Assembly: GCA_009746045.1 (NCBI GenBank)
Contig: RPFO01001464.1
Coordinates: forward strand, 21,001-85,000
Direction: 5' to 3'
Length of the DNA stretch: 64,000 nt
Origin: Mesostigma viride
Lineage: Eukaryota; Streptophyta; Mesostigmatophyceae; Mesostigmatales; Mesostigmataceae
Under the pieces are notes generated by a model. That model had not been told where the DNA came from. It worked only from the letters and a program-made list of their open reading frames with translations, and did not search any database. The first letter of the stretch is position 1, and each line of letters starts with the position of its first letter. The translations under genes were made by a program, and so were the position numbers. Positions 47,601-56,069 of the stretch are shown here, piece by piece.

Positions 47601-50600
47601 CTCTGAATGAGGGTGGTCAATTTTTCAAGGAATCTCAGATGGCAGCTAGCGTTTCCTCGTGTGTTGCTTTCTGTCGACGACACATCTTGCGCCTTGTGAA
47701 GGACGCAGGGCTTGTGCTGTTGTGTATTCACGTCTGGTGTATGATGCACCGCCTGCTCTTTATAGGGCGTTGACCATCGCGCCATTACCGCACTCTCTTT
47801 CTTTATTGCATGTCACCGATCAGTGATGATTTTCTGCCTAGTCACTTGGAGAGCACTTGCCTTCTATTGCAAGGCAACTCTGTCATGTTGCAGTTACGTT
47901 GCATTTTTTTCATCCCCCCTTCCCCCCCCCCCCCCCTTTCTAAAGCGAACCACATTATCAGTAGGAAGCCACCTCGCGCTTTTTTGGCCTGCGCTGGGTG
48001 TCTCCTTGACGCTGTGCTGCCACCTTAGTGGATAGAGGAAGGGACCTTTTTGGTTTCAGTTACTCTGCGAGATGAGCTCCTCCGGTTTTTGTTCTTGTTT
48101 CGAACGGGTTTTTCTTCTCGCATTAACCCACGGGTATCATGTTATTGTTGAATCGATAGTTTACAATTGATGTTTTTTTGCATTAGGTAGCCAATAGGCG
48201 ACATGCAATAGGAATCATGCTATGGAGATTCCCGTGTATGTTCTAGCTCCAGCTTTATCTATAGGATCTTCTTCCCCCCCCCCCCTCCTCCCCTCACTCC
48301 CCTTAGATGCATGCACATGCACAGACGCATGCCCGCGTATACACACATGCACATTCACAACATACTATGCTATAGTAACCACGCATGCACACGAACACTG
48401 TGAAGGGATGCCCGCATACACACGCACACACTCACACACAAACACGTGACGCGCAATCAACAATGCGCCTTCCGCGGCACTCGTGCATTTCCTCTCAGAC
48501 AACTGCTCCAACCCTTACAAGATGTTGGACCATCATGCGTCCAGGATAGTTGTCTCACTTAGTAGGTTGACATACCATTCTCATATTCCCATTCATATGC
48601 GTCCAGGATAGTTGTCTCACTTAATAGGTTGACATTCCATTCTCATACTCCCATTCGTATCGCGCCCATGCGCCCACGCATGCTGTCTGATGGAAATGTC
48701 ACGCCCATGCGCCCGCGCTGCACTGATCCTCGTGTGGGACTTTACCAACAACCTTTACCAACAACCTTTTCTCATCAAACTTTTGGGATTGGGTTGTCTC
48801 ATTGACATTCCAGGCCTGTCTGTAACGCGGATAAGATAACGGCAGGCTCGAGCTACCATGGTCCGGATTTCCGGCTCCAGATTTCTGGCCTGCGCTGGTT
48901 GTCTCATTGATGTTGTCTCATTCTCACGTCGCGCCCGTCTGGTATCAACGATGGTGACGTTTGATGGTTGATATCACAAATCCTTGGGGCTCGCAGCGGG
49001 GGCGGGTGGCCTGGTGTCCGGCGCGCTCTCGATGGCCCTGGGCGAGTACGTCAGCGTCTGCTCCCAGGCTGACGTGGAGCAGGCCGACATTGCCATGGAG
49101 CGCGCCGAGCATGTGGCCAACCCGCTGTACGAGCTGGAGGAGCTGACGCGTATCTACGAGGGGCGGGGGCTCGCGCACGAGCTGGCGCGCACGGTGGCTG
49201 AGAAGCTTATGGACGCCGACTCGCTGGGCGCACACATGCGCGACGAGCTGGGGCTCAGCGAGGCCACCCGGGCCAGGTTTGTGTGCGTGTGTGTGGCCAC
49301 TTATATTGTGTGTGTGTGTAGGATTTTGGGGGGTAGGCGTGGAGGGGAGGGGAGAAAGGGTTTGGGGGGGGGGAGGCGAGGGTTTTGCTTGAGTGAATTC
49401 TTGAGCGGGATACGTGAGGGGTCCATGGGGAAGGTGATGCTTGGAAACCGGTGGCGGGCGTGTGGGGCAGAACCGGATTGGGTTGTCCAAGGCCTTGCAG
49501 GCCCCTCGGCCTTTCTCACTTATTCAGGGGCCTTGCGCACAGGCCCTACCCGCCATCTTGCGGCATGTGGGCGGACGTGTTTAATTAATTATTCATGTGG
49601 GCGGACAGCCGTCATACCCAGCTGAGCCGCTGCGACGGCTGTTGCCCCTCATCCCCCCTCCCCCAAGGACCCTGGCCGCCTTCTCCTTCATGGACCTTGG
49701 TTTCGTGCTTTTTTTCTTGAGAGTCATGGCGATGCCGAGGGGGGGGCGGGCGTGAGCCCAGGTGTAGTGGGATGCACGGTCATCAGGGCATGAGCCGGGC
49801 CAGGTGTTTGATTGGAGCGAGAGCCGGGCCAGGTGGCAGGTAGAATGATCCTGTTTGTGCAAAGTGAAGGGGCAATCGAGCAAAGGCTGGTAGCGAGGGG
49901 CTGGTGAAGGCGACAGGGGTAATATTTAATCAAGCACGTGCCTTTAGTCAGGGGTATGTGAGTGAGCGTGGTAGGCCGGCAGCGAGAGATGAAGAGGTGG
50001 GTGGTCAATAGCCACCCATCCACCAATGTGAGGTATTTATAGAGTATTCAAAATTTTGGAGGTATTCAAGGAGTACTGCGTGGGAAAGGGCCAAGGCAAG
50101 CTTGGTGAGGGGCAGAGAAGGTAACGGTGGCTTGCCCTTTGGCCCCTAGAAGGCCTGGGCAGGCGAGCCAGGCAAAGCGAAGCTGAGAGCCCATGCATGT
50201 GCCATGTAGTTAAAACTCAATAGGACTCAATCATTTGTCATGCTGTGTTATATTACACACTACTAGTATATTATGCTGCTTGATCATATTATATATTAGG
50301 ACGCAATCATTTGTCATGCTGTTTTATGTTGTATGTACTCGTGTACCAAGGACAACTTCCGTAAGGGGCACGGGCATGCACAGGTTTTGCACATAAAGAG
50401 ATCCTACAGCAAGCTCGAGCTACCATGGTTCGTATCCTCCAGATTTCAGGCCTGTGCTGTTTGTGTCGTGGCTACCTTGGTCACTATACAAACAGTGATG
50501 TCAAGCTGGTCCTGATTGTATCGTGGCTACCATGGTCACTATACAAACAGTAATGTCAAGCTGGTCCTGATTGTGTCGTGGCTACCATGGTCAACGTTAC

Positions 50601-51278
50601 AAACAGTAACGTCAAGCTGGTCCTGGCTGTGTCATGGCTACCATGGTCACTGTACTCAAGTAATTTTAAGTGGTGGTTGCCTCATTGATACTGAGATCAA
50701 TCAGATAGCGAACCGTGGCAGCGGGCAAGCGTGGCGGTGTGAGCCCCGTCACCCAGTTGCGCTGGTAGGTTGGGGGGGAAGGGAAGACATCCGTGGATGT
50801 TTTGCGATCGCTCGGACCATCGAGTGATAGTTCGTTTTGGTGCTTACATGCAAGTAATTAAGCAATATCATGCGACAGCGTCACGTGAGCATAAATTCTC
50901 AAATACGATGCGAGCTAGGGTTGATGGGTGCAGCCACGCATGCCAGTGGACCTTCCAGCCTAGTCGTTTTCTTGGTTGTTTCATTCCCTGCCCGTCGCAC
51001 TCAGGCCGATGCAAGCCGCGCTGTCCTCCTGTGCCGCGTTCGCATGCGGCGCCGCGGTCCCGCTGGTATCGGCAATTGTGGTGCCGGATCGCAACATGAA
51101 GTTGCAGCTGCCCGTCGTGTCTGTGGTGTCGCTGCTGAGCCTGGCGGCCCTTGGATTGGTGTCTGCGTGGCTGGGGGGGGCACGCACCGTCCGTGCGTTG
51201 GTGCGGGTTGTGGTTGGGGGCATCCTTGCCATGGCTATCGCCACTGGCGTTGGGTTTCTGCTGGGGGGTGCCCCATAG
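44673..51278 (+). CDS. VIT/CCC1-like iron (manganese) transporter, 4 exons
   Basis: Exons 44673-45014, 45293-45470, 48997-49276 and 51005-51278 join with phases 0, 1 and 2, all GT-AG, giving 357 residues. The soluble N-terminus (1-114) carries ELGQATSLLMEE. The VIT1/CCC1 domain follows: LAHESYEELHRAAHNESHLL, then LRAMVLGANDGIVSTAALIL (TM1-2), GGLVSGALSMALGEYVSV (TM2-3), a charged metal-binding helix hairpin (QADVEQADIAMERAEH, MRDELGL), and PMQAALSSCAAFACGAAVPL plus two C-terminal hydrophobic helices. These are the conserved blocks of the family that moves Fe2+/Mn2+ from cytosol into vacuoles. The N-terminal exon is less certain: it is open and in phase, but has no family match and may be preceded by another exon. 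Intron 2 is 3.5 kb and filled with satellite DNA. The gene is divergent from the glutaredoxin gene. Confidence 0.88.
45484..45545 (+). repeat. Dispersed CTCGAGCTACCATGG repeat, copy at the start of VIT intron 2
   Basis: GGCTCGAGCTACCATGGTCC, then CCAGATTTCTGGCCTGCGCT, starting 14 bases after the donor. Copies also lie at 48842-48905 (near the end of the same intron) and 50409-50462 (intron 3). The core TTTCTGGCCTGCGCTGG also appears near 47985 and inverted near 29207. Confidence 0.8.
46066..47180. repeat. 1.1-kb pentanucleotide satellite in VIT intron 2
   Basis: A (CCCAT)n block (about 46066-46565, nearly pure), then (CCCCA)n (about 46566-46887), then (TTCTA)n (about 46905-47180, degenerating outward). 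Related TCTAC/TCTAT words flank the left side (46000-46060). Adjacent blocks differ by one base per unit, so they probably arose by mutation and spread of a single pentamer. The three long minus-strand ORFs (GWDGM/GVGWG) are artefacts. Confidence 0.95.
47181..48841. other. Rest of VIT intron 2, no gene
   Basis: Contains a short tandem stretch near 47225-47310 (CTCTGATATGTATG-type units), a C-rich run near 47920, CA-rich sequence near 48330-48440, and two ~64-bp tandem units at about 48531-48660 with GCGTCCAGGATAGTTGTCTC. Confidence 0.5.
49277..51004. other. VIT intron 3, with a 55-bp tandem repeat
   Basis: Runs from donor GTTTGTG to acceptor CACTCAG. Holds a dispersed repeat copy (50409-50462) and then about four tandem 55-56-bp units (50463-50683) with GTGGCTACCATGGTCAC and GTCAAGCTGGTCCTG. 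No separate gene seen. Confidence 0.6.
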
Positions 51279-51343
51279 TGGGTAACAGGTTGATTCCATT
51301 ATTCAATTAATGTACAATGAGATTGTAGTATAGGGGGTGCCCC

Positions 51344-51550
51344 ATCATGGGTACCTCTTCACGTGGGAGGGGCCAGCCAAAGCCAGCCCGCACTCGCACC
51401 TTCGGCTGGGAGCACCTCGTAGACGGCGTGGGAGGCCGCCTGGGCCTCTCCAATATTTGGACAAAGATGATGGACAAGGCCACTTGGGCTCCGGTAGCAG
51501 AGGACAATAACCCCCCTCCTGTGGGGAAGCCCAGAGTTACCAAAAGCGGG
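51344..51550 (+). pseudogene. Repeat-derived coding fragment (RTF..LVD.GG..LGLS family), copy 1
   Basis: An open frame reads RTRTFGWEHLVDGVGG, LGLSNIWTKMMDKA and VAEDNNPP. It aligns with a second fragment at 53147-53296 (minus) reading ARTFNEQLVEDMGG, LGLSVIIWKKMMDEAK and VIEDNDPQ. Two diverged protein-coding copies in one window imply a mobile-element or multigene source. I do not recognise the parent protein. Confidence 0.45.
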
Positions 51551-52466
51551 CACAATAGTGCCAGACAAGGCCCTCAGACTTGCCTCACATGTTACGTGGC
51601 GTGCTTAGGATAGGATAGAGTAGATAGAATAGCGGTATATCATTGAGAATCTGTTTTCTTTGAAAGTAGTTTTATGCGGGAAAGATAGGGCCGCTATGCC
51701 TGGGAACGATGTAGAAGGTTGTCTGCGGGACATCGGTTGACTAAACCTATTAGAGAAAGGGTTCCAAGCTCGCCTAATTATCTTTGAAGGACCCGGTTGT
51801 TTATGAGGGTCGGCAACCAGTGTCCGGAAAATTAAGAGTAGAGGTTATACAACTTGCTTCTAAAAATTCGTAATTGTTTGTTACTTGTGCACCGGAAATG
51901 ATGCTACAAATAGATCGCCATGCACGCGTACGTGGGCCCCCCACGTGTCACCCGATATGGGAAACATAGTGCTTCGGGCACGGGCACCCGCACCGCCGCC
52001 ACCAGATAGATATTGTTCCTACCTTGATATCCACCTCATGCCACCCCTTTTATTCTTATGAGGATTTATGCTCACGTGACGCTGTCGCGTGTCATTCATT
52101 AATTAATTATGTTCTGTCATCTTCCGTCATCAAATATACCTTTTTTACTATGGCATCTGTCACCCCCTAAACCCTAGAAACTCTAAACCCTTGACTCTTA
52201 ACCCTACACCCTAAAATGCTAACCCCCTAAGTGCTAAAACCCCATTGGAATCTCCCACGAGAATCCGGGGGTTTCAGGTGTGCTTGTTGGCTGTGCTGCC
52301 AACTGTCACCCCTTATAGTGACCCCCCCCTCTTGGCGGGTATAACTAGTTAAATCAAGTGAAGTGAGACAACTATTAATGGACGCATGGCGATCCAATGA
52401 CGTGGAATAAGTAATTAATTAAACTCGTGGTCCCGTTGGGGAGTCACGGAGCATGTTAACCCCGAT
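51551..52466. other. Non-coding, with a telomere-like patch
   Basis: No gene seen. At about 52169-52235, degenerate CCCTAAACCCTAG and CTCTAAACCCTTG-type words resemble plant/algal telomere repeats. Near 52075, CACGTGACGC with ATTAATTAAT recurs, and near 52358 a GTGAGACAACTATTAATGG fragment. Confidence 0.5.
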
Positions 52467-52712
52467 GGAGGGAGGGAGGGAGGGAGGGAGGGAGGGAGGG
52501 AGGGAGGGAGGGAGGAGGGAGGGAGGGAGGGAGGGAGGGAGGGAGGGAGGGAGGGAGGGAGGGAGGTCCAGGGAGGGAGGGAGGGAGGGGGGGGGAGGGA
52601 GGGAGGGAGGGAGGGAGGAGGGAGGGAGGGAGGGAGGGAGGGAGGGAGGGAGGGAGGGAGGGAGGGAGGGAGGGAGGGAGGAGGGAGGGAGGGAGGGAGG
52701 GAGGGAGGGAGG
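52467..52712. repeat. (GGGA)n microsatellite, second tract
   Basis: About 245 bp of GGGA with GGA interruptions and one GGTCCAGG break near 52566, passing into GGGT at the right end. The SLPPSLPP and REGGREGG frames are artefacts. Confidence 0.95.
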
Positions 52713-52852
52713 GTGGGTGGGTGCATGGGTGGGTACACGCAATCCTATCGGTCTAATCTATCTACAAAACAATCCTACTCTACATGGTGCCCGCCGTAGT
52801 GGTCCCAGCTCAGTTTGAACACCGCATTCACTCCCTCTCTCCTTTTCGGACA

Positions 52853-52911
52853 GCCATGCAGAACAAGAAGCGGTGGCAGAAGATTGTCCAGGCTCACACG
52901 CCAGCCCCTAC
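52853..52911 (+). other. Exon-like fragment
   Basis: A pyrimidine-rich TCCTTTTCGGACAG precedes CCATGCAGAACAAGAAGCGG, and the open stretch ends CCTACAG before GTGGGC. It reads MQNKKRWQKIVQAHTPAPT. It could be an isolated exon or a repeat-borne piece. No partner exon was found. Confidence 0.25.
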
Positions 52912-52929
52912 AGGTGGGCAAGCCCCCTT

Positions 52930-53110
52930 CCCCCAAGCGGAAAGGGCGTTTTGCTGAATAGTGTAGCTAGTTAGGATTTTTTCTATACTATAGATAGCTT
53001 AGTTAGGTTCGTTCGATTACGCGGCTCCGCCCACCTCCATCCATCCAGCAAGGAATATGTGCTACATGATCTCCCACCCCGTGGAGACATGTTATAATTT
53101 TTTATTTAAT
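52930..53110. repeat. Partial copy of the 6.6-7.3 kb TIR family (right-end type)
   Basis: Shares GATAGCTTAGTTAGGTT, CGCGGCT(C/T)CGCC, CATCCATCCAGCAAGG, GTGCTACATGATCTCCCA and ATGTTATAATTT with the right end of the element at 6630-7345. No matching left end nearby. Confidence 0.6.
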
Positions 53111-53146
53111 TCAATTTAATGGTGCCCGTGACCCTAGGGGTCTTGT

Positions 53147-53296
53147 CTAGCATGCCTGGGGGTCGTTGTCCTCTATGACCTGAGCGCACTTGGCCTCGTC
53201 CATCATCTTTTTCCAAATTATCACGGAGAGTCCGAGGCCCCCCATGTCCTCTACGAGCTGCTCGTTAAAGGTGCGGGCCTTGCGGCGTCTAGGCCT
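53147..53296 (-). pseudogene. Repeat-derived coding fragment (RTF..LVD.GG..LGLS family), copy 2
   Basis: Minus-strand open stretch reading RPRRRKARTFNEQLVEDMGG, LGLSVIIWKKMMDEAK, CAQVIEDNDPQAC, then TAG. Homologous to 51344-51550. Bounded by stops on both sides and too short for a whole protein. Confidence 0.45.
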
Positions 53297-53649
53297 CTAG
53301 CCTGGCTGGGCCCCGCCCACGTGAGGAGGTGCCTGCCCGGCTGAGCGGGTCAGTAACAGCCCTGCGGAGGGGCCACGTGAGATGTCTACCTGGTTGGTGC
53401 GAGCTACTTAATTGGGAACAGGTGCGAGCTAAGTGCCCTGCATGTAGACGTACTAGCTGCAGGCCCCTTTGCTTGAGAGACCCCTGGCTCACAGATAGAA
53501 TAGGTAGAATATTAGAATAGACCGGTAGGATTGTGTGCATCCATCCATTCATTCATCCATCGACTCCCCAACGGGAGCACGAGTCTAATTAATAAATTAA
53601 TTAATCCATCGGGGTAAATGCCGGGTACGTGGCCGGTGCTGCGTCGTTT

Positions 53650-54033
53650 CCCCCATGCAGAAGCCAGGTGAGACGTCAACCTCCCTTGCCGACGAGCTCA
53701 AGGACCAGCTCCTTACCATGATGGGCCTGGTAGGTGAGGTAGAACTGCGTGCATGGGTGCCACCGTCTTCCCCACTCACGGGACAAGGCGGCCCCCCCAC
53801 CAGCCCTGCTCACCTTCCCCTCCCATGAGGACAAGCAGCGGTTCCTTTCTCGTCGCAAGAGGTTGCACGACCTCACCTGGACGCTGGACGAGGACCTGAC
53901 CCCCGCTCAGCAGCAGTGCTGGAGCGACGCGACCTGTGGCCAGAATACCTCCGCCACAAGCAGGACCCCCAGAAGCCCAAGGTGTACTGGAGGGGCGGGG
54001 ACCTGATGATCAACCACAAGATGTAGACGCCCC
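53650..54033 (+). pseudogene. L1-like ORF1 C-terminal fragment, copy 3
   Basis: Begins GETSTSLADELKDQLL and continues GCHRLPHSRDKAAPPP, FLSRRKRLHDLTW, LDEDLTPAQQQ. A 3-4-base difference near 53745 and a small deletion near 53915 change the frame. The ancestral end (VYWRGGDLMINHKMW region) is still readable in another frame to about 54030. Nearly identical in sequence to 22054-22491. Confidence 0.7.
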
Positions 54034-54115
54034 CTGCGGGCTAGAATAGCCCTAGCTTGTATCCATTGACCAGTAGTCACTGCCGCCATGGCAGCTCCGG
54101 CAGCGTGCAGGGGGG

Positions 54116-54193
54116 AAGCCGGTATACTGGAGGGGGGCGGTCATCCACGTTGACCACAAGCCCTGGCAGGCCCCTCCTGCCACTCCAGGCTAG
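54116..54193 (+). pseudogene. Extra ORF1 C-terminal end fragment
   Basis: Reads KPVYWRGAVIHVDHKPWQAP then a stop, a diverged second copy of the last ~25 residues of the ORF1 fragment just upstream. Suggests nested or tandem truncated insertions. Confidence 0.5.
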
Positions 54194-54667
54194 GGAATAT
54201 ACCAGTAGTGTAGATTAGATAGGCTTAGCCTTGCAAGTGGCCCACGCGCATGTGCGCCCATAATGGCCCCCATGGATGATGCTTTCAGTATCTAGCCGCG
54301 CCCAGCCTACAATGGGACCTCCCATGGATGATGCATTAAGAATTTAGCCATGCGATGCCTATGCAGGGAGTTACTCTCTGCTGAGATGCCATGTGTACAC
54401 CAGCTATAGCCTAGCCACATACCCTCCACCCCATATGTCATGCAGGCCTTCTAGGCCCTCTCCTCAAGCCCCCCCTGGGTGCCTGTGCTTGTTAAGGAGG
54501 CATGAACCATCATGGCGCGGTGCAGGTGCACCTTGTGCACCCAGAGCAGGTGACAGTTGTACATCCTCCACCTGCAGGTTGTAGCCCTGATTGTATTACA
54601 AACCCATAGATGCCCCTTTCTCAGGGCTATGTGTTACATATGCTCCCAACGGAGCTATGATTTTAAT
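54194..54667. other. No gene seen
   Basis: Contains two similar GGATGATGC(T/A)TT phrases near 54275-54340 and otherwise unremarkable sequence. Confidence 0.5.
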
Positions 54668-55140
54668 TAAGGGGACTCGGCGCGGCGAATATTTTCTGCG
54701 CCAAAAAAATTCCGCGGTACCCTCCGTACCGTGAAAAGTGGGTGCACGGTGCGCGCACCCCTTGCGGAAGTGGCCATGGCGACTGCTTTTAGACGAAACG
54801 TGACAAATCTGGCTCGCGGAAAGCAGAAAAAATGCTCGATTCTTGGAGAAAATTAGTTACTGATTCTAAATTATGGTGGGATGGTTGCGATCTATAATGT
54901 CGCGGGCTTTTTTTCTTTGCCATCGGCAGGGGGGGTCTGGCCTGAATTTCTGTCGGGATGAGTAAAGAATAATGTCCAGATGCCTGCCCGTGTGATTGTC
55001 GATTGTCGCCAGTTTTGATGGTCGTAAGGGAAGCTAGTTTAATGATGTTTCTAAAGCCGTAAAACTTCCCGCTGCTATCTTTACCTTTCCCGTCATTTTG
55101 CGGCAAGATACATTAGGCCTGCGCGATGCGCGCCCGACCT
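54668..55140. repeat. Dispersed ~0.5-kb repeat family, copy 3
   Basis: CGGCGAATATTTTCTGCGCC, CCGTACCGTGAAAAGTGGGT, CTTGCGGAAGTGGCCATGGC, GCCATCGGCAGGGGGGGTC and AGGCCTGCGCGATGCGCGCC in the same order as the copies in glutaredoxin intron 4. The gypsy LTR begins just after it, so the retrotransposon may have inserted into its end. Confidence 0.65.
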
Positions 55141-55147
55141 CTCCATG

Positions 55148-55850
55148 TGTAACAACCAAATGTTACATCCAAAGTTTTCCTACTGTTGAATCTTATTATG
55201 AGTTCTTTAGGACAATTATTTGAGAAGTTAGGAGGCTTCGACGTCTGATAGATATTGGGCCTGTTGAGATCTGTCGAATCTATTGTTCTACCCTCATTGG
55301 TCGTGGCCTGATCCACGTAGGGTACTTTGCATGGTGTTGTTTAGTCAGTCAAAGATTCTCTGCAGTACCGTTGTACCTGGTGGATTTGGTTCCAGGTCCT
55401 TGAGATTTCGTATGTGCTGGCTTTGTGTTGTGTGGAGGATTCGGAGGCTAAGATCTTATCTTGAGTGATCCTCACTTTTGATTGGTCCTTCCGGGTTAGG
55501 GTTGGATGGATGCTGCGTGCACGATGACTTTTATCCTGTTTGGGGCGGCCGTGCATGTGCGCGTACGTGAGAGCTAAAGCTATGGTGTAATTCAAGGGTT
55601 TCCTTGTTTCATCAATCAAACAACCCTTGCCAAAAGTCAACTATAACTTCAACAGATAGTCGACTTGGATATAACTTGTCTGTTGTGTCTAACAAGGGTG
55701 GGGACTCATTCCCTTAACTGTTGAAGATCCATCTTCATTGCTTCTCTGGACGTGAAGTTATCTGTCGCGACTCCAACCCAGGTATAAAGATCTTTTCACG
55801 CTAATGTTGATACTGAGGCTGTTGCAAACACAACATTTTTAGTCGTTACA
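55148..55850 (+). repeat. 5' LTR of the gypsy element
   Basis: Starts TGTAACAACCAAATG and ends TTTTTAGTCGTTACA, so the ends are the inverted pair TGTAAC/GTTACA. Length is about 703 bp. The end is confirmed by the primer-binding site beginning one base later. Confidence 0.7.
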
Positions 55851-55851
55851 T

Positions 55852-55864
55852 TGGTATCGGAGGT
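55852..55864 (+). other. Primer-binding site (initiator-Met tRNA type)
   Basis: TGGTATCGGAGG lies one base after the LTR end and closely resembles TGGTATCAGAGC, the usual plant LTR-element site complementary to the 3' end of initiator methionine tRNA. Confidence 0.65.
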
Positions 55865-56069
55865 TTCTACCTAGGTGTTGGTTGTCTTGACAGTATTAGT
55901 TCACGATTAACAATGGAATTCTTGCCAGACCCAGAGAGGGTACGTTATGCTGTGTATTCGGACAGTTCTTAAGAGTGTGACTCATCCTTATGTGACAGTC
56001 TTGCTCTGAGAACTGCCTTGAGCCCATAAGTCTCTAACGTTCCCCAGTCCGGCATGCGCGACCCATGGA

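Noticed and set aside
52415-52818. SLPPSLPP and REGGREGG ORFs
   Set aside because: Translations of the second GGGA microsatellite.
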